Both the position numbers and the translations under genes were made by a program. Of a DNA stretch of 64,000 bases, positions 23,934 through 36,840 are shown one piece after another. Under the pieces are notes generated by a model. That model was not told where the DNA came from and made no database searches. It was given only the letters and a program-made list of their open reading frames with translations. Source of the DNA: Datisca glomerata (taxonomy: Eukaryota; Streptophyta; Magnoliopsida; Cucurbitales; Datiscaceae); contig QANY01013337.1 in the NCBI GenBank assembly GCA_003255025.1, forward strand, positions 932,237-996,236, read 5' to 3'. How positions within the stretch are numbered: position 1 is the first letter of the stretch; each line of letters begins with the position of its first letter.

Positions 23934-25062
23934 TGTTGGTCATCGCGGCACGTGCGCGGCAGGAGCGTATGGCGCGTGGCCATTTAAAAAATTAAACTTT
24001 GTATAAAGATCAAATCTTTTAATAAAACAAAACTTGTGTAACGCCACGATAACCAAATAAAATTTTTTTATTAAAAATTATTTTTCAATCAGTCAGGATC
24101 CATTATATATTTATACATTAAATCTACAACATATAAGGTTATGAATCATATATCTCTTGTAGTCTATATCAAGCGTCCTTGCAAAACCGATCGATCCTTC
24201 ATCTAACGAAACCGTTAGAACGATCAGTAGACTCCAAGATCCACATCAAGATCTTCCAAGTCAATTCTCAATGCAATAGGAAGTGTGTGGGCACGTAAAA
24301 TATTACAAAATACTTTTTCTGTCTCTAGATGTACTCATCACATGAGATCTAGAGATTTACTGAGAATGATTTTAGTGAGACAATATCTAAAAGAACGCGA
24401 CGATTATTCTTTTATATATTTGATTAACTTTTAATCGCAAAGAAAAATTACTCTGACACTAACTGTGTTCTCAATTCGATTTGATGAACTGATTCATCAA
24501 CTGAGGTCATTCGAATAATATTTATATCTTATCTAGATAATGGCGTATCGGGTATTTAGGGATAATTAAAAATTAATATTTAATTTCAAATTATCCAATA
24601 TAGTGGGACCCATTGTATAATGGTGCACAACTACAGCGCTACACGACACTGCAGTTGACGTAAACCATCACAGTGCCTCACGACACTGTGTGTTACGCCA
24701 CACTGCAGTGCCTTGTGGCACTGCAGTATCACACGCCTACTGTTGTAGTCCCACGTGGCACTACAGCAGTCATGGCGATCTATGATTCTCAATCATTGAT
24801 CGACACGTGATAATTACTGTAAGTTAAATATTTATTTTAATAAGATAAATATCTAGATATCGGTTATTTCAAAATTAACATATCTGATTATTCATATCAA
24901 CTAAATTATCTATTCTTTCACAAATAAAAGAATTAGTTTATTCAAATTATTATCTAATAATAATTTAATTATCTAATTTCATAAATTATATATTATGTCT
25001 CACTTATCAATAATTGGAAAAATAATCGATAATATTTATATATATAATTTCTGAAAATTCAG
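23934..25062 (-). repeat. Inverted, truncated copy of the same copia LTR
   Basis: Starts tgttggtcatcgcgg, the reverse complement of an LTR 3' end, and aligns in reverse with about the last 1.1 kb of the LTRs at 20985-23046 and 28297-30461, including the ggatccattatat and tagatgtactca landmarks. It stops near 25062 where gag sequence resumes. It separates the leader from the rest of gag in the right-hand unit. Confidence 0.75.
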
Positions 25063-28000
25063 GGGCTACCATTAATGTTATGAACAAGTTACAATTCAAC
25101 TAAACGCCATTGTTGAATGAACTACAAACTTTTGGGTCACTTAACAAGAGTATGACCAAAGAGGGTGAGACAAATGTTACTAAGCAAAATCCTTCTTCCA
25201 GTGTTGTTAATAGTAACAAAAAGAAGAAGAACAATGGTCAGGACAAAAGTAAGAATATGAAAAGAAAGAAAGCTGAAAAGTCACCTAAAGGCCAAGAAGA
25301 ACAAGAAAGACAACAACTCCAAGAAAAAAGAACCAAGGAAAAATGTTTTCATTGTGGAGTTGAAGGTCAATGGAAGAGAAATTGTAACAAGTATCTCTCC
25401 GAGCTGAAAAAAAATGGTAAATATGATTTACTTATACTTGAAGCTTGTTTAGTGGAATATAATTTATCATCCTGGATATTGGATTCAGAAGCCACTAACC
25501 ATGTATGTTCTTCTTTACAGATGCTTGACCCGTCAAGAGATCTGGTTGATGGTGAAGTGATAATGAGAGTTAGTAGTGAGGTGTTTGTGTCAGAAAAGCA
25601 TTGGGGACTGTCCGTTTAAGCTTTGGAAATAATTTTCTAGTTTTAAAAATATTTTTTTATTCCTGGATTTTGAAGAAATTTGATTTCTCTATCGTTATTG
25701 CATGACCAATTATTTGATATTTCTTTTACTAATAATCATTTTATTATTTCGAAGTTTAGATTCAGTATTTGCCATGCAAAAGTTTTGAATGGACTATATA
25801 TGCTTAAACTGACTAAACATGCGTTAAATAATTCAGAATTGTTTAAAGTAGCAAATCCTAAAAGTCACAAACGACAAAGAGTTTTTCATGATGATGATAC
25901 GTATCTATGACATATTAGGTTGAGACATATTGATCTAGATAGATTAAACCGGTTAACAAAACATGGTGCTTTGCGAAAACTAAAAGTTGGGACTCTTCTA
26001 GTTTGTGAATCTGTTTTAGAGGGTAAAATGACCAAGAGACCTTTCACTGGAAAAGGCCAAAGAGCCCAAGAAACACTTGAACTAGTACATAGTGATGTCT
26101 GTGGACCGATTAATGTACAATTATTGACGATCAATGTACATTTATTGTCTGTGGACTAGAGGTGGGTATGAGTATTTTATCACATTTATTGACGATTACT
26201 CTAGATATGATTATACTTACCTAACGCATAGAAAATCTGAAACTTTTGAAAAGTTTAAAGACTTCAAAGCTGAAGTTGAAAAGTTATTAGGTAAATCTTG
26301 GAAAACGCTTCGATCAGATTGTGGTGGTGAATACTTAAATTTAGAATTCAAGGATTACCTGTCGGAGTATGACATTTTATCCCAACTGATAGCACCTGGA
26401 ATGTCACAGTAAAATGATGTTTCGGAAAGGAGAAACCGAACCTTATTAGTTATGGTTAGGTCGATGTTAAGCTACTCATCACTACCACTCACATTCTGGG
26501 GATATGCACTTCAAACAGTAACCTACATTTTGAATGTAGTGCCTTCTAAATGTGTAAGCAAGACACCTTTAAAGATATAGAATGACTCCAAACCTAGTTT
26601 GCGTCATTTCCATATATGGGGGTGTCCAACTCACGTTCTCAAACCCAAGACTAGAAAGTTAGACTTAAGGTATGAAATGTGTATATTTGTTGGTTATGCT
26701 CCACAAATTAGAGGTGAGTAATTTTATAGTCATAATGATCAAAATGTGTTTGTATTGACAAATATCACTTTCCTTGAACACGACTACATGGAAAACTACA
26801 AACCTCCGAGAAAAGTAGTTCTCGAAGAATTAGCATCCGATGAGATTAGATCACCTTCATCATTAACTGATAAACGGTAAACAACATAAACTATTGTTCC
26901 TGTTCAGAAAATCCCGATGCAACGTCATAATGGGAGGATTGTAAGATAACCTATTCGCTATGAACTAGAGGCACATGTCCTACTGTCTGACACTGATAAG
27001 GATGATTCATTATCCTTTAAAGAGGCAATGGAAGATCCTGAAAATGAGAAATGGTAAGATGCCAAAAACCAAGAAATGGAATTGATGTACTCCAATTCTG
27101 TTTGAGAACTTATAGATCCACCTAAAGATGTCAAGCCTATTAGATGTAAATGGATCTTCAAGAAGAAAAAATGTGCAGATGAGAAAGTAGAGACTTTCCA
27201 GGCACAGCTGTTCGCCAAAAGCTATACACAAAGGGAAGAAGTAGATTATGAAGAGACATTCTCTCCCGTTGCCATGCTAAAATCCATTCACATTCTTTAT
27301 CCGTAGCTGCTTGTTTAGACAATAAAATATGGAAAAATGATGTCAAGACAGCTTTTGTGAATGACCCTCTTGAAGAAAACATTTATATGATACAACCAGA
27401 AGGGTTCATGAAAAAGGAGCAATAGTATAAAGTATGTAAGTTGTTTAAATCTATTTATAGATTAAAGCAATCGAGATCTTGAAATCTTACATTTGATGAA
27501 ATTATTAAATCGTATGGCTTTGAGCAAAATGTTGACGAAGCTTGTGTTTATAAATACATCAAAGATAAGATAATGATTTTCTTAGTTATTTATGTAGATG
27601 ATATTCTACTAATTGGGAATGATGTATAAACTTTGTCAAAAGTAAAGAAGTGGTAGCTGAGAAATTTCAAATGAAAGATTTGGGAGATGCAAGCTATATT
27701 CTAGGCATCCATATCCTAAGGGATAGAAAGAACAAGCTCTTGGCACTTTCTCAGGCATCTTATATTGATAAGGTACTTAAGATATTCTCTGTTAAAAATT
27801 ACAAGAAAGGTCAACTACCGATCAGACATGAAATTGTTCTCTCCAAAGAGCAATGTCCTAAGACACCTCAGGGGGATGAGAATATGAGAATGGTTCTTTA
27901 TGCTTCAGCTGTTGGTAGTCTCATGTATGTAATATTGTGTACGAGACCAGACATCTGTTATGTAGTAAGAATTGTCAGTCGTTATCAATCAAATCCTCGT

Positions 28001-28284
28001 TTAGAATATTGGATTGTAGTAAAGCACATTCTCAAGTATCTTCAGAGAACGATAAATTATATGCTTGTTTATTCTAGTGGAGACCTGAATCTTACTAGAT
28101 ATACTGATTCTAAATCAAACAAGCATAGTCGAAAGTCGACATCTGGATCATACATTGAGGTGATGTGACTGTTATGAAGATAGCGTTAGATCAGAACCTG
28201 GCTAATCCTTTTACTATGACACTTCCTGCGAAGTCATTTGAGGGTCATGTGCGAAATATGAGGGATGCCACATTTTCTTTATGG
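25063..28284 (+). pseudogene. Copia gag-pol remnant 2
   Basis: Domains in order: C-terminal gag with a lysine-rich stretch (25200-25340); a zinc knuckle at about 25344-25385 reading CFHCGVEGQWKRNC, in which the usual histidine is glutamine; the protease region with DSEATNH in place of DSGATNH (about 25482); pre-integrase; integrase core (26160-26412, FIDDYSRY, SDCGGEYL); reverse transcriptase (about 27190-27640) with YVDD coded at about 27592; and the connection region 27650-28168. After TSGS (about 28155) the frame joins the last part of pol, so most of RNase H is deleted. Stops and frameshifts lie throughout. Confidence 0.88.
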
Positions 28285-28296
28285 CAAGTGAGAGAT
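28285..28296 (+). promoter_or_regulatory. Copia polypurine tract
   Basis: The purine-rich aagtgagagatta lies directly before the right LTR, where plant copia elements carry the plus-strand primer (commonly caagtgggagatt). Confidence 0.7.
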
Positions 28297-30461
28297 TATT
28301 CAACATAGTGCCCTCAAAGCATGTGTTTTAACATTTTTAATATGAAATAAATGAAATTACATATTTCTTATAATTATTCTTGTAATTTATAGTTGAATAA
28401 TTTATATATAAATATCTGAAAATTCCATATTCATTAATGAGACTATGATTTTGTAAAAGTACGAGAGGATTATGATAATAGATATTGAATAAAACAGTCC
28501 GCAACATATTAAAGTATGAAAGTTTTAATGAATGGTTGCTAGTATGGTTCACTAAGCATTTTGAATGCATGTGATCTAAATCCGGATCACTGATGGGATA
28601 AACAGCTTAGTGAATGTACTTTATATAATTAGATTATATAGGACGGACCGATGTAGATTAATATTTTTATTAACTTACCGTTTATCATAAAGATTTAATA
28701 CACATCAAAACTGATTATCATATGTAGATCAATCTAAATCATGAGTAGTCATAAACTCCTATGCATGTCTACTGGATCTTTTGATTCACTCGTTAATCTT
28801 TGTAAAACAGACCAGTGACTTTTATTTTTGAGATATAATGATATGGATGGCTGGGAACATGATCTTATAAGATTTGAAATCCAAGCGTTCCTAATGGACC
28901 GTATATTGGTTCCCTTAAGTGTTAATGCTGAAATTGAATGGTTATTGAACTCAAATTTATAATACGATTATAAATTGACCATTCACTAATGAATTAATGG
29001 CACTTAAGGATCAAGATATAATTAGAAGGGTAAAGCGTCAATTTTGACCAGTTGTAATTTACGAACTAATAATTGGAGTATTGAACTACATGAAATGATT
29101 AAATCAATGTAATACAGGGGATTACTCTGTAAATATATATTGTAATTACTAAAATTCTAATTCCATATTTATAGTGCAATAATAATGGAATTAATAAACA
29201 ATAGTATTTAACTAAAGAGTTTAATAAATAATTTAGTTTATTAGAGCTTAAAATTGTTGGTCCATAGTCCCCGAGTCACTCCGGTACTACATAGTCTATG
29301 GTGTGAATATTTTCAGACATGAGAAAAGGACTAGCTTGCATAAGAAATTAAATTTCTGGGGTAAGTATATTATGAGATAATTATTTGATATTAATTAATT
29401 AATAATATTATTTATTATAATTTTTAAATTATAAATAAATAATAATATCGATTAATTTAATGTTGATCGATTAGTGAGATAGAATATTTTATTTATGAAA
29501 TTAAATAATATTAAATTATTATGAGATAATGATTTGATTTGGTTTATTTAATCTTTTAATTAACAGATAAGATAATTGATAGGAAGATTATATAAGTTAA
29601 TTTTAAATTAACTGATATCTAGATATTTATCTTATTAATATAAGTAATAAATTATATGATAATTTCTATATGGCATATTAAACTGCCATATGTCAGTCTC
29701 TGATTTTTTTAATCAGAGATTAACACGAGTGTGCCATGTGGCATTACAGTAACACGTGGCACACTGTAATGCTACACAGCATTACAGTGGTATCGTGAAT
29801 CAACAGTGTTGTGAGGTATTGCTGATCGTCATGGCACACTACAATGTCATGTGACACTGCAATGTTGCACCAATTGAAATGACACATTAAATAAATAATT
29901 TATTATTTTATAATTACCCTAAAAAATCAAAGGAGCCTTCAACCTTGAATATATATTGACAATGTTATATTGGCCTCCGAGTGCAATCAAAAGCTATCCT
30001 AAGCTAAGTGAACAATCTGATCGATTAGTTGTTAATCGAAGCTCTGTGAGTTCTATTATTCTCTCTCAGAGTTCTGTCTCAAATAATTATTCTTCTAAAT
30101 CTATAGATCTCATGTGTTGGTACATCTAGAGACAAAAAAGTATTTTCTTATATTCTATGTGTCCACTCATGTTCTAGTGTGTTTGAAGATTGGCTCGAAA
30201 GATCTTGATATGGATCTCGTTGTCCGTCGTTCATGGAGTCTTCTGTTCGTTGTTGGCAATGACGCTTGATTCATATATTTGTATTATGTCTTTAGATTAA
30301 ATGTATAGATATATAATGGATCCGATCTAAAAAATTATTTTACAATTAAAAAGTTTTCATCTTTGAGATCTGCGACATTTCGATGTTTATTGTTTTATAA
30401 ATAAATTTAATTTTTTAGATACCACCACGCCTTCTGTTGCGCGTCACTACGGATTCCAACA
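28297..30461 (+). repeat. Right (3') LTR of the copia composite, full length
   Basis: About 2.17 kb, the longest copy. Its start (tattcaacatagtg) is a mutated form of TGTTGGACATAGTG at 18687, and it ends ttccaaca before atatc, the right target duplication. An LTR over 2 kb is long for Ty1/copia. Confidence 0.85.
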
Positions 30462-30479
30462 ATATCATAATAAGAACAT

Positions 30480-30955
30480 AATCGATTAGCCATGTGCATA
30501 TAAACTGAATCGACCAGATCATAAAATAATTAGTCAGTTCAGTCAGATTTTATGGTTCATTTTTTTAATTTTTCAAGAAGTCCATTAATGAATTTATTGA
30601 ACATTTTTTAAAAAAATCTAAATTTTTTTATTCATTACAATAAAAACTCACAATTTGAACAACATGTAAACTAAACATTAAAGATGTGAGAGAAATGAGA
30701 AATGTGAGAAATGATGCAAGGATATAAATGTGTGTGTGTGTGTGTGTGGGGGGGGGGGGNNNNNGGGGGGGTAAACCGTCGGTCCAGTCAGCTTGATCTA
30801 AAATGTAAAAATTTTTTGGACCGAATTGAAAGTTTAATTTTCTTTTAAATCCAAGACCAAACCGACCACAATTAACCAAATAACTGACCAAACCGATCAT
30901 TTTTTCTGTCCGGTTTTGTTTGATCGGCTTGGTTAGTTATTACACACCCATTTTT
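30480..30955. mobile_element. Possible hAT-like MITE (aaccga-rich), with sequence gap
   Basis: A region rich in aaccgac/gaaccga words, with gtgcatataaac near the left and a reverse-complement-like tattacacaccc near the right, as in many plant hAT-type MITEs that begin and end around gtgtgcaa. It contains a (GT)n run, a G homopolymer and an N gap (30760-30764). No target duplication was resolved. Confidence 0.3.
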
Positions 30956-31959
30956 TTATTAGGCCAACTCAGCAGTCAAGAGGATTTATTACGCAGATTG
31001 TAATCCTCAAATATTTGAATCTTATTATTTTCACATTCAATTCATTAGATAGAATGGAAACATGCTTTGCTCCATGATTATTCTTCGATCAAGCTAATGA
31101 TTGGTTATGAAATTGTGTTTCTTCTTCTATGCCTTGGTAATATATTACTGATAGTTTCTAGTATTCTCTTATGAGAAGAAGAATGATCAATTTCATTATA
31201 TTCATTAATTTTCTCAATTGTACATTTCATACTAACTTCCAACACATATACTAACCAATATAATTTCAACATCCAAAATTAGTATTAAACATTTAGTTAA
31301 ATGGTACTAAATATAAGCACTACCACCTAATGACTTACACTATCTAACTTGGTCATGTGCATATTTTCTAAATGGTTTTAATAAGTATCATAACACGCAT
31401 AATACAATGCTAAACCATTTCTTTCCGTTGGCCACATTATGCATCGTTAAATAAGTGACTAATATGAGTCATGGCGGTCATAAGTCTCTATTTAAACATA
31501 ATCAATTTCATGTACCACAATATTAGCGCCTGACTGATAAATAAGAAGTATATAATGGTCCAACAAATCATTATTCCTATTAATATTCAGTTATCCATTT
31601 ATGTATACTAAATAGATAAACATGATTGATCATAAACATAAATATTGAGCTCAAAGTGTCAAATAATCATTCATAATGTAAATTATATAGTAATATCATA
31701 ATTATAGCAACACATGTTCTTTCAATGTATCATTAATATCTTTGGTGCTATCCCTTTAGTGGGTCTATAATCATAGGTTCGGTGCTTATATGCTCATCTA
31801 TATTGTTAATTTGTTAAATCAATTTAATGAGTCGTAAAATATCAATCTATAAATAATTGTCACATCACTTGGCCACTTAAAATTTGTCAATTAATGGTCG
31901 ATGTAGCATTATTATTTCAAGGATATGTTCATGCATGCTGCGATAAATATCAAATCTTA
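30956..31959. other. AT-rich stretch, possibly outer part of a degraded copia element
   Basis: No open frame. It adjoins the minus-strand copia gag remnant on its 3' side and may include more of that element, but only the part next to the gag can be followed. Confidence 0.35.
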
Positions 31960-32370
31960 TGGTGGTCAAGCTAGTCATTAATGTCTCAACAAGTGATTTA
32001 TCAACAGTTTATGAACATTCATCCACAAATTTCAGAAATTCCTTAGCACTGTCAGCTTTGAAAAGAGTAGGCTTATTTCGTTTGCTATAGTCATTCGCAT
32101 AAATAATAAACTTAATCTGTTTAATCCTTCCTAAGCTTTATGAAAATGTTTTTCACCAGCATTACTTTTCTCATTCATAGCACCAGGTTTCTCAAATTGA
32201 AGTGCCAAGTCAAGTTCCTCAACACCTAGGTGAATCTGGACTTGCTCACACTAGTTTGAGAAATTTGAGTCATTAAACATGATAACAAATGGAGCAAGTG
32301 AATGACGAGAAGCATGAGCAAATACTTGAAAATTTCATAGAAGTTTCAATATTAATGTTTTGAGTGGTAA
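31960..32370 (-). pseudogene. Ty1/copia gag remnant, minus strand
   Basis: Minus-strand fragments in shifting frames read AMNEKSNAGEKHFHKA, FMRMTIANE and LFKADSAKEFLKFVDECS, characteristic of the copia gag (UBN2-type) domain, preceded by a part with FNDSNFS and GVEELDLAL. No zinc knuckle or pol follows. It is an old fragment of a different copia lineage from 18687-30461 and from the one at 61346. No open frame above about 60 codons survives. Confidence 0.7.
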
Positions 32371-34469
32371 ACTTTAACATAATATCTTAATTCAGATTCA
32401 AAACAATAAATGTAAGTCAAAGATCTCCTTTGGATGATGCTATGACATGCCATTAGCTATAATGTTACAATTATAGTTTCACTTAATTTGACACATATAT
32501 ACACTCTTACGAGACATATTTATTATACAACTAAGCCTAGCTAATAGAGTTTACTAATTATCATAATAATATTCATGGATGAATAATTAATCTACCTTTG
32601 GACGATTCATAAATATCTATGAAAAATGAACTATGTCTATGATAAAACATTCAAACATACTATCATGTCATTTTTTATTAGCAATCATCATCAACTCATA
32701 GGCAATTGAAAGTGCACACATAAATGTAATCTACAGAACGTTCTAGGTTGGCAACTTTGATGACTAACAAACTAACTTAATATGAAATGTATGATAATAC
32801 TACTTTAAAATAGTTGAAAACTAGTTTGCCTAAACTAGTAATTGAAAACTATCATCATTACAATCATTTTAATATTTCCATTAGTTAACATCCTAAGTGC
32901 ACAAGTAAAATCTATTCTATGAACACTTATAAACTTTCATCAAGAATTAAGCATGCCAAAGATATCAGAAACATAAAAAAATAAAAAATAAAACTAAAAT
33001 TGAAAGAGAATACCATTAACTGTTTCTTCTCTCAATTTCAAAAGAGACCATGAAACTATAATGCTTTTTTATCAAGCTTATGAAAATATTATATTTTTTT
33101 CTTTTACATTTTCAAATTTTTTTAATTTATATACCATAAATGTCTTTAATCATATATTTAAAATCATTAATACGAAACTTTAAGAAATTTACATCTCATA
33201 AATTATAAATTTTAAAAAGTTATTTCTCCTCATTAATCTCTTAATTAATGCAATTCGATTTACTAGTAAATATTATTATTTTTAAAATAACATCTATCAA
33301 ATCAATCAAAATATTTATCTCTCATATTTCAAATCTCAACATATCTACTCAAATCACTCTCTCTCAATATGGATGCAATACTAAAAATGTACAAACAATA
33401 AATGAGCATTTACATCAAGTCATTCTCTATCAATTACTCTCTCTCCTCTCTTTATCAAAAACGATGAAAAAATCATATAACTTTTATTTTTTCTTTTTCA
33501 AAAATGAAATTATTAGTTTTAGGTGAGAAAGATTTCTTGATTTTTTATTTTTTAAATTATTTTGACAGTTTTTACTTTCTTTATTATATTTATGGAATGA
33601 AAAACTTCCATACATATTTATCATGATTTTATTCTTCATAAACATGCTCACATTTTAAGGTGCTAATAGAAATTGACGCTGAAAATATATCTAGTTAATA
33701 CACAATGACATTATATTTATATTTTAAAAGAAATTATACTCATGTTAATTGATATTTTCACAGAGATAGAATTTACATTGCTCAATAAAGTATCATAATC
33801 AATGTAAATATACTTTGACATCGATAATATGTATTGTAAACACACAAGTACAATGTATTCATGTTAATATGTAGATACATATAAATAAAATACACATATT
33901 TAAACATGTTAATACACATTGACACTCAAACCAATTCAATGTTAATTACAATAAATTTAAATTTGACAAAAATCAAATACAATTTTGATTAAAGAGTAGG
34001 TTTTAATAGAATATAACTCTTTTTCTCAAAAAACACTCTCTCCTAAAAAATCACTTTCCACGAATATTCGGTTACCAAATCTCAATTCTAAAAAATCTCA
34101 CTCAAATCTCCCAAAATCTTTCTCTCTCATAAGTCAAATACCAATAAATCTTACCAAAATCTATTCCCTCTCTCTACATGCCATAGTCTAATTAACAAAT
34201 CTTATCCAAACCTATTCTCTCTCTCTCGGTATGTCATATTCTATCAAATCGTAGCAATTAATATTGCCTAGAAAGGATTTGTATTTCATGTATTGACATG
34301 TAGATTTAACGGTTTGAGACATAAAAAAAGAGAAAATGGGAAAGAATTAAATTAGAACAAATTACAGAAAAAGTTCATCAAATAATTGACCATGAGGGTA
34401 AATATGTCTATTAACAAAATGCTATAATTAAAAAAAAATTAAATTTGATAGAACTCTCACCCAACCCAA
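32371..34469. other. Very AT-rich intergenic stretch
   Basis: No coding sequence. CT-rich tracts occur at about 33355-33450 and 34025-34240, the latter with loosely repeated tctctctc and caaatctta words. Confidence 0.45.
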
Positions 34470-35770
34470 CATATTATTAAATTAAAATAAAATAGTCAAT
34501 AAAAGAAAACATAAAGAAAAAAATCTGCATAACCTAAAAAAATGCATGTTACAAATATAATCAGAAATAAACGAAAAACAAAAATTCAGAGCATTCCACC
34601 ACCAAGTTGGAGTAGTTATACTCAGGACCCTAGACGCCAAATAATTTACAACTCGATTACCCTCCTGATAAATATGAGTGACAATAAAATCCATCGATTG
34701 AGTAAATTTAAACATCTATCTCTCAAGCAGTACGCCAACGCCAATGGACCTTTCTAGATCTAGAACGAATAATTGCCACTACATAAACAGAATCACTTTT
34801 CTACCATAGTTGTCTCAATCCAAAGGTTGAAGCATAAATAATCACATGAATAACACCAACAAACTCAGCCTTGAAAGAAAAATATATGTCAATGTGAATA
34901 GCATAACAACTCTTAACAAATCCCCTTGAGGTACAAAAAACTCCTTCATAACCTGAAAACCCAGGATTACCAAAAGACGCTCCATCTGTGTTCACCTTAG
35001 TCTAACCTGAAGAGAGAAAACGTCAAAAAAAATTCAAAATATGTGGGGCTTTGGATGGACAACCCGAAACATAATACTTTTGAAGTGTCAAAAGCTCATA
35101 AATTGATCTCTACATCAAACCAATCTTAAAAAGAGTCTGCTTTACGAATTGAACATCAAAGCAAGGCAAGAGCTTCAGTAAAGACATGTTTCCTACTCTC
35201 AAATGTGGCTTGATTATGAAAGAACCACACCACTCAAAAGACGATAATAGTGAAAGTATGCCATAGAGTCTTTAATTATGTGCTAAAAGATCTATTCATC
35301 GTCACTTGCTAAAGATCTAAAAAAGTATCTTCAAACTTGATATCTTTCCCAAAGAAACTCGACACGACATCTCACAATCCATGAGAGAAAGGACATTCCA
35401 TAAAGAGATGGCGTAAGTCCTCCTCCCCGACAGAACAAAGACGGCACTGGGATGGAATAAATGGTTTCTAAATATGCTTACATCAACTTACAGAGTTCCT
35501 AACCTTAGTAAGAGAGGCATATGCATCTTAACAAGAAACAACGCTATCCAAAGAATGCGTTCCAAACTAATGAGTCTATGTCAGAGCTAACTACCATTCC
35601 ATCAATCTCTAAAGTGAGTGCCAGATGAAAAGAACGAAAAGATGCAGGGAGATTCCAGCCCCCCTAGATCAGAGTACATATCTCTCACAATGGACTCTAA
35701 AGGAGGATGTAGCTTATAATGATTATCAACTTAATCAATCAACAGAGTTTTCAACCAATTGTCTATCTAA
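34470..35770 (-). mobile_element. L1-type LINE 3' end with RNase H domain, minus strand
   Basis: Minus-strand frames at 34801-34995 (NTDGASFGNPGFSG, then AEFVGVIHVI) and 34482-34715 (THIYQEGNRVVNYLASR) are the start and end of the RNase H domain carried at the C-terminus of many plant L1 elements. Sequence up to about 35770 corresponds to the connection/zf-RVT part. The same family occurs at 58945-61170 and aligns with this copy. The copy is cut at 35770, where an inverted LTR begins. Frameshifted and inactive. Confidence 0.8.
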
Positions 35771-36840
35771 AAATGTGTTGGAAACGCGACGCTCGTGCAA
35801 CGGAAGCATGGGTTTTTTAAAAATTTATTAAAACTGATTCATTTTTTATAAAACAAAAATAAACGCGATGCTACAGTTTCCAAATTTTTTTATTGAAAAA
35901 CTCTTTTTCAAATCGGATCCATTATATATTTATATATTAAATTAAAGACATACATGAATATAAAAATATACCTTTTGTAGTTCAATCAAGCGTCATTGTA
36001 ATACAATGATCTTGCTATCCCACGAACGATAGATTTCGAGATCCGCACTACGATCTTCCAAGCTAATCCTCAAACACACTAGGACGTGTGTGGACACGTA
36101 AAAAATATATCAAGAACACTTTTATGTCTCTAAATGTACTCAGCACATGTTATATAGATATTTTTTAGAATGACTAATTTGTGACAAAAAACTCTAAGCG
36201 AAAAACAATGAATCTCTCTCATAGAGCTTTTTGATTAATTTTTTCATTTCACCCTGATTGCGACTGTATTGTTAGCACACTGAGGTTAATAAACTAATAT
36301 CAATGCATATTTTCTAGATCATGGTACATCATATTTTCAGGGATATACAAAAAATAATAAATTAATTATAAATGTGTCATTCTAGCGGGATCCACTACAA
36401 TTGTGCACCACTCTAGTGCCATACTGCACTACAATGTGCCGTGAGGTGTCATAGTGCCTCATGGAACTATAGTCTCACGGCACCACTGTAGTGTCACATA
36501 ACACTATAGTAGTCCATGTCAATCTTTGATTCTCAATCAGTGATTTACATGTGACAGTCCAACATGCCACGTGGTAATTTCTATAAATTTATTATTTATT
36601 TTAATCAGATAAATATCTAGATATTAGTTAATTCAGAATTGACTTATTTGATCATCCCTGTCAATTAATTTATCTGTTAGTTCACAAATAAGAGATTTAG
36701 TTGATTCAAACTTTGAATTATTATCTAATAATAATTTAACAATATATAATTTCAAAAATTATATATACTATCTCACTTATCGAGAATTATAAAACTAATC
36801 GATACAAAATTAATCATCATCAAGTTTAATTTACTCATGT
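35771..36840 (-). repeat. Inverted copia LTR fragment (same family as 18687-30461)
   Basis: Begins tgttggaaacgcgacg within the L1 copy and follows the reverse complement of the copia LTR 3' end (ggatccattatat, catcaag-like and cacgtgt landmarks) for about 1.05 kb, including the palindromic block at about 36400-36560. The far end is diffuse; I set it where the similarity fades. The missing half may be deleted, or this may be a shorter subfamily, since the copy at 23934-25062 ends at about the same LTR position. Confidence 0.65.

Larger units (their letters stand above)
18687..30461 (+). mobile_element. Composite Ty1/copia element: LTR - internal - LTR - internal - LTR
   Basis: Three direct LTR copies of one family (18687-about 19030, about 20985-23046, 28297-30461) alternate with two internal regions carrying copia gag-pol remnants (about 19031-20984 and 23047-28296). 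The whole block is flanked by ttatc (18682-18686) and atatc (30462-30466), a 5-bp target duplication with one mismatch, so the outer ends belong to one insertion. The order gag, protease, integrase, reverse transcriptase, RNase H is that of Ty1/copia. The left unit has lost most of its LTR, gag and RNase H; the right unit carries an inverted LTR piece (23934-25062). All coding parts are broken. Confidence 0.8.
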
